A DNA stretch of 64,000 bases from Deroplatys truncata (Eukaryota > Arthropoda > Insecta > Mantodea > Mantidae): positions 78,361,573 to 78,425,572 of the forward strand of contig CM060986.1 in the NCBI GenBank assembly GCA_030765065.1, written 5' to 3'. The notes beneath the pieces were generated by a model. It made no database searches, was not told the DNA's origin, and was given only the letters and a program-made list of their open reading frames with translations. The number at the start of each line of letters is the position of its first letter. The stretch's first letter is position 1. Shown here in pieces: positions 35,273-47,306 of this stretch. A program made the position numbers and the translations under genes.

Positions 35273-36755
35273 TGAGGCAGTATTTTTAACACTTAAATGA
35301 TTTTCAGTCTAATTATATAATATAAAAATAATAACAGCCCGCCTTAAAGCAATATGTGTATGTAACAATATATAAAAAGTGTATATTACAGTCATTATAA
35401 TGTTTATATTATTGTATACATGTGTAATAATGTTATGTGAATGTATTACGTAATTTAATAATTTAGGAGCTGTGAGAAATAGGTTAAAAGTTTCTAACAA
35501 TGAGGTAATAATGAGGTAACCTTGAGACAATAATGAATTTGAAAGTTTAATAATGCTGCTTGTGATTCTTGGAGCAACAATAATGTAATTTTTGTGACAG
35601 CTTATAAAATAGCCAATCAACAACCAGAAAAAGCTTTAGTTAAATGAAGGTATTCTATTGGACTAGGATTAGCCAAGCAGAAACTAAAATGGAGAAAAAT
35701 TTACAAATTCAAAAGTCAGTTGCTTGTAGACAGCGTTCCTAACCGGACGTTAGATGCGTCCTCGAGAAATTTAATATGTATTTTGTGTGAGACAAAAATA
35801 GTTTACGTGTTAAAAAGTTGAAGAAGGATATTTCTTTATGTTGTTTGATGCTACGTATGGAAAGTCAGTTTGAAGTAGTTTGTATTGAAGGATTTGTATC
35901 GTATTTCAACTGTTGAGGAGCCGAACTTGTAGTAGTTGCAACCGCACGTATAGTAAACAGTTTCCGGTAGCCTTCAGGTGGCCTTTGCCTCAAGTTTAAA
36001 AAAAATATTAACTTTGTAATTAAACTGTTTCTTCAAATATTTAACATTTATGTTTGCCTCGGCTGCATCAGTATTATTGTTAGAGACATGGAAGTCTTGG
36101 CGGGGCGTGATGCGACAAGAATGTACGCTTACACAGATTTTAAGTTTCAATTCGCTCCTTTTTATTAATCCTTGACACCCAATTAAATAACACTTCACTG
36201 ATATCGAGAGCTGTGAGATTCTTTTATTTAATACTTGCACTTTTTAATACGTATACTATTTTCGCTTCACACGAATTTATATTTCTCTCGAGGACACATC
36301 TTGCATCCGGTTACTATCACTGTCCGCAAGCAACTGACTAGATTTCAACCGTCTAAACTTGTAAATTTCTGTATTTCATGTCGCTGATTGGCTATATTTA
36401 CTCCAATAGAATACCTTCATTTAAATAAAGCTTTTTCTGGTTGTTGATTGGTTATTTTTATAAACTGTCACTAAAATTACATTAATGCTTCCAAGAATCA
36501 CAAATAACATTAAAACTCTCAAACTCATTATTGCCTCAAGGTTACCTCATTGTTAGCAACGTTTAACTTATTATTCTCACAGCTCCTACATTATTTATGT
36601 AATATATTTACACAACGTTATTACACATGGATACAATAATATAAGCATATGCAATGACTATTACATACATTTTACAAATTCTTACATATTGCTTATTGAA
36701 TTTACATATTATATAATTTGACTGAAATCATGTAAATATTAAAAATACTGCCTCA
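35273..36755. mobile_element. Palindromic LTR-like structure (LTR-3)
   Basis: Two arms of about 0.55 kb face each other. The left arm starts TGAGGCAGTATTTTTAA at 35273; the right arm is its complement ending at 36755. The shared order is TGATTTTCAGTC, TAGGAGCTGTGAGAA, CAACAATGAGG, TTATAAAATAGCCAATCA with AACAACCAGAAAAAGCTTTA (core-promoter and CCAAT-like), and GTCAGTTGCTTG. The minus-strand copy continues through the centre to about 35834 and carries AATAAAAGAATCTCACAGC and GGCTACCGGAAACTG. The 5' tip resembles LTR-1. No protein found. Confidence 0.65.
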
Positions 36756-36756
36756 A

Positions 36757-37115
36757 AGTGCAAGTAATTAATAAAATAAATCCCACAGCTCTCTCTCTAT
36801 ATCAGTGAAGTGTTATTTAATAGTGCGAAGGATTAATAAAGGAGTGAAGTAAAATTATAATCTGTGTAAGCCTACATTCTTCAGTCGCACCACTACCTGC
36901 TAAGACATTCATGTCTCTAAAAAAAAGTATAAATACTGACGCAACCGAGGCAAACATAAATATATAATATTTAAAGAAACAGTAAAAATTACAAAGTTAA
37001 TATTTTTTTAAACTTGGGGCAAATGCCACCGGAAAGTACACTTGGGGCGAAGGCTACCGGAAACCGGGTACTATACGTGTGTTTGCAACGAATTCAAGTT
37101 CGGCTCCCCAACATA
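36757..37115 (+). mobile_element. LTR-3 partial third copy
   Basis: A forward copy of the downstream half of the LTR-3 unit starts at AGTGCAAGTAATTAATAA, directly against the right arm of the palindrome, and runs through GAGGCAAACATAAATAT, TTTTTAAACTTGGGGCAAA and GGCTACCGGAAACC to CAAGTTCGGCTCCCCAACA. It corresponds to unit positions beyond the arm, as if two units had joined head to middle. Confidence 0.6.
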
Positions 37116-37149
37116 AGAAATACAATACAATATTTCTCCTAAAATTAAA

Positions 37150-37750
37150 CTTCTTCAATATAATCTGATAAGAAGGAAAGGCTACAGAAAGCAATATACC
37201 AGGCGAATAAAATATTTTAGACTCTAAGAATAAAACTAAATTACTGGAATTCCAGAGAAGATATTTGATACAAAGTAAACCTGTATTTGAATATAGCGTT
37301 TTAGAACAAATCCCACGCTTACAGTATCTCAGTTGTGATGTAAGCTACTATCAAGATCAGTATATAAACAAAACGTACAAAAATATAGTTGTTTGTAGAA
37401 CAATCAAAGGACAACTAAACTTCTGTTCAACCATGCCAGGGTTAGTAATACAATATAGAATTTAAACATGAACTAACGAGGTAAAAGATAAAGGTAAGAA
37501 ACAAGTAGCTGAAGTGATATTTTATGTTCAGTCAAGAGAGGACATAATATAAGAAATTAGGCAATTAGAGAGTGAAAGTACAACTTTTAAAGCAAATAGA
37601 TCACAGAGAACAACAGATTAGATGTCTACAACGAATACCAGAAGAAAGAATGACTAAACAAGCCTACAGTATAGACTAAGATATGGAGGTTAACTGGATG
37701 CCTAGACGAAGATGGGATCAACAGACATGAGGTCGTAAATAACAAACTCT
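37150..37750 (+). pseudogene. LINE 3' fragment
   Basis: Weak plus-strand similarity to the C-terminal part of RTE-like LINE proteins: IRCLQRIPEERMTKQAYSI followed by MPRRRWDQQ, resembling the ...RMPEERLPKQAL...GRPRKRW stretch. Many stops. It may be the continuation of the fragment at 34991-35271 beyond the LTR-3 insertion. Confidence 0.5.
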
Positions 37751-37759
37751 TAAACCGTG

Positions 37760-39025
37760 AAAGAAGATAATTTCCGATTTTTCAAGTTTATTTGTACTAT
37801 TACTTTACAGAATCTTTACTGCATTACAATCTCCATAGAATTACTTTCCTTTTTCAAGATGAGTGATAGGCTTAGTCCTTCTTGAACAATGCGTTTACAC
37901 AGAGAGAGAGTGAGTCCTTTCTTTATTAATAATTTCTTTCCTTTTTTTTAAAGATTTACGTTAACATTGATCATTTATCTAAAGACGAAAACTATCAAGA
38001 AAATTTGGCTTATGAGGTTTTTTAATATTGACAATTACACCCTGTAATGTAATAACAGCTCCCGATCAATACATTCATAAGCAATTTCGTAAATAATATT
38101 TCAGGACTAAAGCAATACAAATTAAATAACATATCCATAAAATGCGCTTATAAAACATTAAGAATTATAAAATAATATGCTTCTACTTATGGATGTCTAG
38201 CCTAGTATTTTAATTACTGCCAACGGTCAAAAAAATGAAGATCGAAATAGAAATATTATGGAGTAACATGGTAAGGAACATTAAGGAAGAAAAAAAATCA
38301 ATTGATTATCGAGGTAGTGAAAAGAAAGGGATAAAATTAAAAAAGTAAAACTGAAGGGATTGACAGCTGTGATTCGTTCAATCAAAACAGTTCTATTGTG
38401 GATTATTCATCTGATATACCAGCGAAATAGCCATGAATACCTACGTCTATTGGATTTAAGGCATATGTGGAAAAGGTTAAGGTTTGTAAAGCAGAGCTTG
38501 TTTAAAGGAATGTGCTACCACATGCCCCCTTCTCTCGGTCCTATTATTTTAATGTGCTAACATACTCCAAAATCTTCAGAGTAGTGTTTTACAACTGGTG
38601 TATGGCGTAATGAAACCCTACTAACTCAAAAAAAATTCCCACGATTTGCCTTTCAGCTGGTCTCAAACCACATCGCAATTCGCAAATGGAGTCAAGAGAG
38701 TGCGTCTCGCTAGTTCGGAACAATATTGTCACTGCACCTTCCAGCAACTCGAAGGAATGCCAATTGAAAGAACTTCATCTCATCCATGCAACGAGACCGA
38801 AATACATGTACTCCTGCAGGCTTATTGTGTCAAGCGACGTTGTTCCCTATGGTAGTGGTTCCAGAATCTCTGTATATAGGGCGTTAAAAATCTTCGTTTA
38901 CGATGTACTTAAAAGAGCTGAAATTAAAGCTTGCATCTGACACATCCTTTCATATTTATTTCTGTTCTATGAGCTCAGAGCTGTTATTAGGAGATGTTTT
39001 CTGCTTCGTGTTAATGCCACTCAAA
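37760..39025. other. No recognisable feature
   Basis: AT-rich; open frames up to 84 codons (38686-38940) match nothing I recognise. Confidence 0.45.
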
Positions 39026-39028
39026 ATC

Positions 39029-39098
39029 AAAACTCGTGGCTTAGTTGGTAGAACGCCTTCCTGGTGCGAAGTTCGATTCCCGGCTGGCTTCGAAAAAA
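39029..39098 (+). repeat. tRNA-like module
   Basis: Box A TGGCTTAGTTGG (39037-39048) and box B GTTCGATTCC (39071-39080) are both excellent. The spacing between them is about 10 bases shorter than in real tRNAs and the acceptor ends do not pair, so this is a SINE head or pseudo-tRNA, not a working gene. Confidence 0.6.
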
Positions 39099-39099
39099 T

Positions 39100-40485
39100 A
39101 TTTGTTTAATAAAGAAAATTCCTCAACTCTGGCGTGTAAATTTGATTGTGTTGACCTATTTGTTCCGGTTATTTAACGCCTTAATACCTGAATTATTTTT
39201 CACTTGAAGAAAGAAACTAAAATCCAGATCATGAGCTTAGTATGAGCTTAGTTTGGTTATATATAGTGTTCACTTCAAAGTGCATCATGCCGTCATTGTT
39301 TTGAGTCAATTGTTTGAAGCGACTGTCAGCTCTAAAGGGAAGGACATAACATAGTATGTTACCTAGCAAGCACTCAGTTTCATTCGAAGATTACTAACAC
39401 GATTTATTGCATTAATCATAAAACGTAGAATAAATGACGTGCCTCTCAATGGTACATGCAGTGTAAAATAAAATAACATAAAATAAACAATCCAAACTGT
39501 TAGTCTTTCTTGCAGAACCCTATCAACGTCCATTAATTCCCGACACACAATGTTTTAACTTACATTCGCAGAAACGAGCCACAACACTCTCTGTTGGCAA
39601 ATTCAAGTACCCCACTTTCAGCTTTCATGGACCATTGATATCCACCAAATAAAGCACAGTGCCAAAGAGGATTTGGTAGCATATACGTACAGAGCGCCGC
39701 GCGTCTGTTGCTACAAGATGCAGGTTCTCGCGTTCAGACTATATGCCTTGCTTATTATGCAACTTCTCCATTATACTAGGCATACGTCTCTGCGAAAGCT
39801 CAGCGACTAGACAAGTGACATCCTACAGCGTGTTCAATGGCACAGTTTGAAACGAACACCCAGTATAACATCAGAAATAAGAAATTTCTTATCTGTTGGG
39901 TGTAATTAGATTATTAAAGCATTTAATAGCCTAAACTTTATTCTTTAGCTATTTGAATTCGTAGAGTTTTATCTTACTTTATTTACAGAAAGTGAATGAC
40001 CCTCCAGTGTGTTTGGTAAAATATGATACATTAAGGTTGTACATTTCTAGTTCCATGTAACGACTTCCAGAAACTCTGTGCTTCACTTTTCTTGCTCTAT
40101 CATTTCTTGCCTTGAAAGACTATCTGCGATTCGGGATTTGTAATTTTACTTGTTAACATAAAACGCACATCAGTCAACAAGGGGTCTCCAAAGCATATAC
40201 CTCCCATCACTGTGATGCGAATTCGCTACGTTAGGCATTAAGAGGCTAATAACCAGGTAGCTTATCTGGCTTGAATACATACAGCGACAGTGCTAGGACC
40301 AGCGAGGCCTTAGGCAAGTTTATCTTTGACCTTTATTCGAGAGAAAACTGATTGCATTAGTGATGATGGTGATGATAATGCAGAGAATGAGCAGAAATAA
40401 CGCTCATCTGGACACTGAAACATCCTTCATTAGAAACTACAGACTTCATATTAGCTCTATGTGCGTTTATAAACTTGTATTTAAT
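39100..40485. other. No recognisable feature
   Basis: AT-rich; small tandem duplication GAGCTTAGTAT near 39231-39252. No gene supported. Confidence 0.45.
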
Positions 40486-40487
40486 TA

Positions 40488-40853
40488 TACCAGGTGGCTC
40501 AACCGCGCTGTATTTCACGTGTGTATATTCCTTCGTACGTTAAAAGAATTGCAGAATTCAACGGGGCAAATCCAAACAAACGTAGGTCAGTGGGAAACTG
40601 GCGCAATAACGTAAGCGATCTACTGTCTACTTCTCTTGCTTATCAGCGAAGACGATTGGCGCATAGCGATTATTGAGAGGCAGTTCCCAGGCTTGCACTA
40701 GAGGTACAGTCAGTGATGATAGACAAGAACAGTACAAACATAATAATAGTAGTAATAATATAGGGGAACAATGCCAATGACACACCTTCCGTGCTCTTGT
40801 GTTGACATGGTTTTCATTACGTCGCTTTTCCGTTTTGATTTACTCTACTATAC

Positions 40854-40895
<42 letters not shown>

Positions 40896-41390
40896 GGTCA
40901 ACAAATGCCAATGACACTTTACGTGATCTCGTGTTTCGTTACAGCCCCTTAATGATTTGATTTAACTCTAAATGCGTAAAATCCGTAATGTTACACAACA
41001 ACACCGTAAACACAATTTGCAAAATAACTATGAACAGATACTGATAGATCAAATAAAGACACTATTATTGTTTGTCCACCAAAAAGAGAATTTATTCCAT
41101 TGAAAATAAAGACCTTGTAACGGAAATGGAAAGCATTCCAAGACCTTTTCGGTGTATTTACACTCTTCTTGTACATCTGTACACTCTAGTGCAAGCCTGG
41201 AAATTGCCTCTCAATAATAGCGATCCGCTAATTGTCTTCGCTGATAAGCAAGAAGAGTAGAACGAAGGTCTCTCAGGTTATTGCGCCAACCTACGTTTGC
41301 TTGGATTTGCCCCGTTGAATTCTGCAACTCTTTTAACGCCCGAAGGGTTATCTACATAAGTGAAATACGGCGCTGCTGGTCCATCCGGTA
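40488..41390. mobile_element. Long-TIR non-autonomous element, 903 bp
   Basis: Arms of about 225 bp (40488-40715 and 41162-41390) are inverted copies. Both carry GTATTTCAC, GTTGCAGAATTCAACGGGGC (one mismatch), AAACGTAGGT, CTTGCTTATCAGCGAAGAC and CAGGCTTGCACTAGAG. Tips TACCAGGTGG and TACCGGATGG match the family at 26682-28918, suggesting a derivative of that Tc1/mariner-like group. The centre (40716-41161) holds two direct copies of about 85 bp separated by an AAT microsatellite. No coding capacity. Confidence 0.85.
40854..40895. repeat. (AAT)n microsatellite
   Basis: About 14 AAT units lying between the two internal direct repeats (about 40762-40851 and 40894-40976; each contains ATGCCAATGACAC and ends TTTACTCT / TTAACTCT). 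Confidence 0.95.
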
Positions 41391-43040
41391 TATACCGGTT
41401 TATAACTTTTTGATGCACATGTTTTATTAAATTAAACAATTAATGTCTTTAACATTTTGTAAAATCTCAAGAATAAATTCCTTGGTTTCTTTTTATATTT
41501 TTTCTTCGAGCTTTGGCTGAGCTGAAATCCCATGTAAAAAACAGAACTTGCAACTACATCATATTTATTGGAGATAACTTCCATAATCTAGGCTGTTAGG
41601 AGCGTTGTAACATAATTTCATTTGAAAAATCATCTCTTGGTGTCTGTTGTAATAGAATCTTCATTACCACGTTTTTGTTTAATTCTTCCTTGAAAGTAGA
41701 GCTTTTCAGCATTCCTTGCCACTGCAGATGTAGTCAGATGTAGGGCTGCATTATTCAAATAAAACCTTTCTGTTTTCACTGGGTCTTGTTTTTGGGTGAG
41801 GGATAAGGTTTGGCTACAGCTGGATGAAGTGATCTTCCAGTTACAAGCTTTTAGTAAAATAAAAGCAATAGCAACAAAAAAAATGAGGAACTCAGTCCTA
41901 AGTCCCAGACCCTAGACTTATATCACCTTCAGTAGCGCCGCCTCTTCCGTTTCATAATGTGCACACCTATGTGCTACCCAGATGTGAGCCGCCAAGTTAA
42001 CTGAAACTTAGGAAAAAATAAAATGCAAAGCTAAAATAAAATCTGATGTGAATACTCGCAAGATTTGCTCTACCTATGACAAATTTAACAAACTATGACT
42101 GTAACAAATCACAAATGAAAACAGGAACTCTGTATATCTCTGAGACGGTGAGATGCAACCCAAATGCACCTGTTTTAAGCCCTCTACCAACGCTTCTGAT
42201 TCAACTGCTATCTACGTTGCTCTGTGCCGTTCTTCTCTGGCTAGTTGGATAATGGATAAGGAACTTATCTTGGAAAAATATGGCCGACGATCTCGGATTG
42301 TGTCAATACTTGAAAGAATAAGGTTCCATTTGCTTTCCTATTAGGTGTTTCATTCCTCCAAGTTCTTGCTTAGAGGAAGAACTGGTTGCGCTCCGAAGAA
42401 ACGCTATAACGCGACAGGCGGCACATAACTTCGCTCCGCGGTGTCGCGTCCTTTTATGAGAGTACTTACTGCAGCTTTTGAAGGGCACTAATTAATTACT
42501 ACACCATTCCTCAGATATGAAAACTTTGCTTTGCACGCCGATCCGTATAAACAATTAATTCCGCTGTTGCATTCTTCGCGGCATTAACTACTACTTCCGA
42601 CATGGTGGTCGGATAAAAATTGACATAAGAGTGGCATGACTTGAGCTAAAATCTTATTTATTTATAGTAATCCTTGATTTTCTTGCATCACGGCTCTATC
42701 TTATCCTCTTGGCTGATTTTTCGTGGGCTTCAAAGCGTCCCTTCGTGGTGTAATAATTTCTCAATCTCTGACTGGCTAATTTTTTATCACATAATTTATT
42801 CTTACTACTTTTCTAGTACTTCTCTGGTTTATGCATAGTTTCGCCGCCTTCCACGCCTACGAGCGACCCAAAAGTTTAACATAAAGGGTCAATGAGATTT
42901 TCCCCTAGCCACGTATACAATGGAAACACCGCTGGTTTGCGTGTCATAAACGGTGATTCTCGCCTCGAAATGCAAATTTTCAGCTACAAAAACTTTTCCA
43001 AACCAAGCTTGCTTCCAATGAGTGAAATATTACAATGATA
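41391..43040. other. No gene recognised; AF scrap at 42037-42065
   Basis: Only a short AF tail scrap (AAATCTGATGTGAATACTC, about 42037-42055) is identifiable. A GC-moderate stretch at 42140-42500 has 61-63 codon frames on both strands without a known match. Confidence 0.4.
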
Positions 43041-43044
43041 AAAA

Positions 43045-43395
43045 TACATTACTTCACTTGTTTTGACTTACGCTTGTGAAAATTGCACATTGAACCGATC
43101 TGAAAACAGGGGATGAGATTCTTACGTCCCGTAGCAGGAATGACTCTTATGGATAAACAAATAAGTGGTAAATTAGGAAGAACTTAGATATGTTTAATAT
43201 TGCAGACAGAATAAATTAATTACAGATTAACTGGTTTGAGTACATAAATAGGATTGACTCTGATACTTTTATTTAACTATAAACCAAAAGAATTCAGGAA
43301 CATAAGAAGACCAATAGCGAGATGGATAGATCAGTTCTCTTGAATGGAAACAGGCCTAATGGTCTAAGTCTATGAAGCAGAAGAAAAATGCATTA
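43045..43395 (+). pseudogene. LINE 3' fragment
   Basis: Frameshifted plus-strand similarity to the C-terminus of an RTE-like LINE protein: LTYACENCTLNRSE, then NIADRIN and NWFEYINRIDSD, then RRPIARWIDQFS, followed by SL.EAEEK, all in the expected order. 5'-truncated, as usual for LINE copies. Confidence 0.7.
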
Positions 43396-43399
43396 TTGC

Positions 43400-44550
43400 A
43401 AGTGTCATACTCAAATCAGCAATCGTATAGATATCATTAAGCTGTTTTAATTTTCAGTACATTGTAAAATCATTTCAAGATGCGAGACTTATTATTGTCT
43501 CAAAGCTTAAGGTGATCTCATGCAAACATTGACCAACAGGTCATTATCATACTACCAACAACTCTACTTGTTCAATAATGCTATGACATACATGATTTTC
43601 TAAAGCTAAGTGTCTTTCTGAATAGCATTTCACATTTGTAACATGAAAGTGTTAATAAATTATAAAATGATCCTGGCTACTGTACGCTACAATAGTGTAC
43701 AGCTCGGCATAGTTTAACGCTAACTGCATTTGAAGAGCAACCACATCGAAACTCTAAGAGAAAACAAACCGGAAAGTTTAACATATTACCTCGCTGTACA
43801 TTTCTGATTGTGGCGGGGCATCTTGTGGACAAGCCTACCAGCGTTTCCTTTAACACAACGAATTGTAAATGTGTACTGATGCGGATTACATTTGGACGTG
43901 ACTGGAAGTCGGCTTGGCTAATAACCACAGTAATGTGTGACATTGTTTCATGAAACAGATCGAGGAGGAACAGCATATGTATGTCCGACATGTCAACAGA
44001 ATAATGCCCCATACAAATTGCACGTACGCTCGCTCTACCGGCTCGTGAATAAAACAGTGATACATCTCGCACTTCCATCACTAGTCACTGTATCCCCAAA
44101 TATGCTACCGACATTGGAATTGAATACTAATGTCCCATGCTGTTCTAAATTTAAATGTAATAAATATGCTTACACCCTGTTAACAGTTACAAATAGTGGT
44201 TTTTATTTTCCGTGAGGTTTACTTAGCGACTATGGAACTAGGCTTTGTGAATCCTTTCCTAGCCTTCCTCAAGCATCCGTCCATATGAGTACTACACTGG
44301 CCAGTGTGTCCAAATTACTTAGAGCTACGTGCAATTAGCATTAACAAAGCGCCATGCCTTGTAGACAACATGCTACTTCAATCCGTGGATCATATAGTGA
44401 GTCTAACCAATTCTAGAAGAAAGTTCAACTCTAGGATGTAAATTATGTCAGAAGTTATATTATATACAGTGTACACTTGATTAACTAATTACACACTTCG
44501 TATTTAAAAATTCCAGCTCTCAATAGAGTTAGTCAGAATAAGTGATTAAT
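43400..44550. other. No gene recognised
   Basis: A 134-codon minus-strand frame (43677-44081) and a 92-codon plus-strand frame (43937-44215) overlap on opposite strands. Neither has a motif I recognise, and both lack a good start context or repeat support. Confidence 0.35.
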
Positions 44551-44554
44551 TTTT

Positions 44555-44975
44555 ACTTTCTCTAGCGCCTACTTACAGTCTGTAGACAAAGTATTGCATT
44601 CCACCCAAAACTTCACCAGTAATACATGTTTTTGCATTTAAAAAGCTCCATGCGTCTACTATGAACAACCTAAATAAAAAGCGAAAAGTTAGATTTTTAA
44701 GTTCAGCATCTTCCAAGAATGCAACACGAAGATTTTCAAGATCCCTCACCCCAAATTATCCTTTATATGGAAAACTTTATTTTCTTAAAATGACTCTAAC
44801 GATTTTAATTAAAATATCATATGTTTAAGTTACTTGCATGACTAATAAAGTATTGTATCCTGAACTTTCTGCATAAAGTCTGTGAAGATCTCTTCATTCG
44901 GATCGCACTTTGTATAATGTTGTATAATTGGTAAAACATTTATACTAAGTTGCGTTTAAAACACGTACTACGACT
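44555..44975 (+). mobile_element. AF copy (m), truncated
   Basis: Forward AF head ACTTTCTCTAGCGCC preceded by TTTT. The microsatellite slot is lost. Similarity ends near 44975 (ACGTACTACGAC), where unrelated sequence of about 110 bp precedes the next AF copy. Confidence 0.7.
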
Positions 44976-45087
44976 TAATGCCTGCAGTAGGTCTGCTCAT
45001 CCATTGTAGTATGAACGGCCGCAACAGTTCCAAGTTCTAGGAACATTTCACAAAAACTCGATCTTTCAGATAACCCCAAAGGAAAAA

Positions 45088-45922
45088 ATCTGATGTTATA
45101 CATTCACGTGACTTTCTGTACCCTATCTCATTTATTAGTGGGTATACAAACTATTCTTACTAAAGCTTATTTTTCTGTCTGCTAGAGTTTTAATACAAAT
45201 AAACCTTTGCAGAAATAGCTACATTATACATTTCATTATAAATACAAGGGGAACAGCGATAGCCAGATATTAAAGAATTGGACACGATTCCGACCTTAAA
45301 ATTGCATACTGTTTCCATGCAACGCCAAAAACAACTGAATGTTGACAGGGCTTTAAGAGAATGACAAGAAATTGAGAAATCAAACCTTTAATAACGAAAA
45401 TCTCAGAAATGTATTATGCCTCAAAAAATTATTTTAATGAATTGTGTGTTTTAAAGAGCCCTACATATTTTGTGTCCACGTTTACCAGTTATACAAGATT
45501 ATACATAATTTGTTCTAAATGAAGTGGAATTCACAGGCTATTTCCAGAAAATTTAAGATATGCATTTTTTTTGCGATGTAAATATCTTTAATATATGGTA
45601 TTTTAATCAAACTTTTTAGTCAATTTTAGTAAATAAAAAATTTCTAAAAATCATCCATGTAAAAGTTCTTATGGGGTGGGAGGATTTTCTTTAAAATCTC
45701 CGTGTCACACCTTTGAAAGGTTCTGAACCTAAATACTAAGTTTGGTGTTTATCCGACTTTTCGTCTTTGAGTTATGCTGTTCACAGACACAAATACGCGC
45801 AGACCTTTTTCTAAAAACCGCTTTTCTTGAATTCAGAGCATGTATTTCCGGTGAAATCTCGAAATCGAGGTTTTGGGAGGAATACAATATTTCACCTACT
45901 TGCTATAGGTAGCAGAGAAAGT
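45088..45922 (-). mobile_element. AF copy (n)
   Basis: Full-length reverse AF from ATCTGATGTTATACATTCACG to GCAGAGAAAGT. The A-run before its left end matches the usual A5 flank. The slot holds only CACAGACACAAATACGCG. Confidence 0.8.
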
Positions 45923-45934
45923 AAACATGTTCGG

Positions 45935-46444
45935 CAGTCGTATTCATTTCATTGTACTGAACACATTTCGATGGGTCCCGGGCCACTGCGACCTTGACGA
46001 AATGAGAAAGCCGACGCTTTAGCCAAGGAAGGGTGCTCAATGGAGCAGCCAGTTGTACCAATGACATGCTCAAGCATCAGTAGCGTCATAACATCTCGAA
46101 TAAAATGAGCAATTGTAGACTCTCGGAAGGTAGCGGCAGCTGGTAAAAGATGGGAAATGCTTGCTACAAACCCCATCCCCAACAACCTGCCCCGGGAGCT
46201 GGCAGTAGCCACCTTTAGGATGACTACAGGGCACGATTATTTGCAAAAACACCTGCATAGAATCGGTATGGTTGATAGCCCAATTTGTCCCCTCTGCTTG
46301 CAAGAGGAAGGCACTGCTGACCATTTGGCCTCCTGCACTGCCCTGCAGACTGTTATAGTTGAAGATTCTATGGAAGGAAGGTCACGGCTGTACTGGGAGG
46401 CAAGGTGTCGAATGGCAGACCAGCCAAGGACGGGCGTTGGCTGA
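45935..46444 (+). pseudogene. LINE RNase H / C-terminal fossil
   Basis: 5'-truncated non-LTR retrotransposon. WVPGHCDLDE then, after a one-base shift, NEKADALAKEG form the end of a ribonuclease H domain. A stop interrupts the linker (SRIK*AIVD). From 46157 an open stretch reads ELAVATFRMTTGHDYLQKH and ends with CPLC...H..C (SPICPLCLQEEGTADHLASC), the conserved C-terminal zinc-binding segment of RNase H-bearing arthropod LINEs. The stop TGA at 46442-46444 is followed by an AAG-repeat and A-rich tail (to about 46480), typical of a LINE 3' end. Confidence 0.85.
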
Positions 46445-46675
46445 AAAAGAAGAAGAAGAATATTTACCTAAATAAATAAATAAAGAGTTTTGAAACTCGG
46501 CAAAATGGGTTAGTTTTTCAGAGTTATTTCAGAGTCCACTAACAGGCAGCGGAGCCTCCTCTAGTCCAGCTACTTGCCGAGCTAGATCGTCACTGGGCAG
46601 GAGGGCTGGCATAAAAGAAAGTATAATGTGAAATATATGGTTCTTTGATCTCTTCCAAAGGTTTCTGGAAGTGTT

Positions 46676-46930
46676 ATGGGTTTCATCTATGGCGAAAGCC
46701 TAAAATACATAAATTTGAGGTCAAACTCGCACACTGAGGATGAATTGAAACAAAACATCGGCCGTGAAATGTCGTTAATTTCTAAAGATGAACTGCACCG
46801 ACTCTATGGAAAGTTTATCTGTAGATTACTGCAAAGTGTACAAATAGTGAGACAATGGTCCCAGCACATGCAAGTTAATTACCGTGCATTTCACAATAAA
46901 TGCTTTTTATATGTCTGCCTACTCGCCTAG
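46676..46930 (+). pseudogene. Transposase C-terminal fossil
   Basis: Open stretch containing NSHTEDELKQNIGREM and ISKDELHRLYGKFICR, resembling the region after the third catalytic Asp of Tc1/mariner-related transposases (NPxTxxELKxxIxxEI...). The upstream catalytic part is not present in recognisable form. Family assignment is tentative. Confidence 0.45.
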
Positions 46931-47293
46931 AAACGGTCACGTTCGGCAAACAGCTGGGTTACAGCAGGCTCGCTGCCGGGTCGCGGCCTCTGAAATGTTC
47001 GGGGTGCTTGCCAAAATTGACGCTGTATCCAACAAATATAATTGTAAAACTGAATTGCGTATTTAGCACTTTATACAAATGGTTTTAAGGTAATAAATCT
47101 TTAATCCCTTAAACATCGGTAACAAAGAATATAAAACATTGTGATGCAGCGCCTATGGCCCAAGGTTATCGTGAGATCGTCTCCGGACAATTGGAATAAA
47201 CAACGATAAGTAGCACTCGCCAGCGTAAACACCGAACAGAACCATATGTAAGTATCTCCACCCCGTCCTCCTCCAGAATGCGTGTCGAAATAG
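46931..47293. other. No recognisable feature
   Basis: Mixed-composition sequence up to the heat-shock-like motif; nothing assignable. Confidence 0.4.
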
Positions 47294-47306
47294 TTCTAGA
47301 ATGTTC
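47294..47306. promoter_or_regulatory. Heat-shock-element-like trimer
   Basis: TTCTAGAATGTTC is a perfect TTCnnGAAnnTTC array, the binding pattern of heat shock factor, followed at 47310 by GAA and then TTCC. Downstream at 47404 an ATG (ATGGCGGGTGAGT) includes a splice-donor-like GGGTGAGT, and a 7-bp hairpin ACTTCAC/GTGAAGT lies near 47582-47600. It may belong to an LTR or a gene's 5' end; neither is proven, and chance occurrence is possible. Confidence 0.35.

Noticed and set aside
39029-39098. Functional tRNA gene here or at the other tRNA-like sites
   Set aside because: Box A and box B are good, but arm spacing and acceptor-stem pairing fail at every site examined; SINE heads or pseudo-tRNAs fit better.
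43677-44081. 134-codon minus-strand open frame
   Set aside because: Unrecognised, without repeat or splice-site support; kept only as part of an unclassified stretch.
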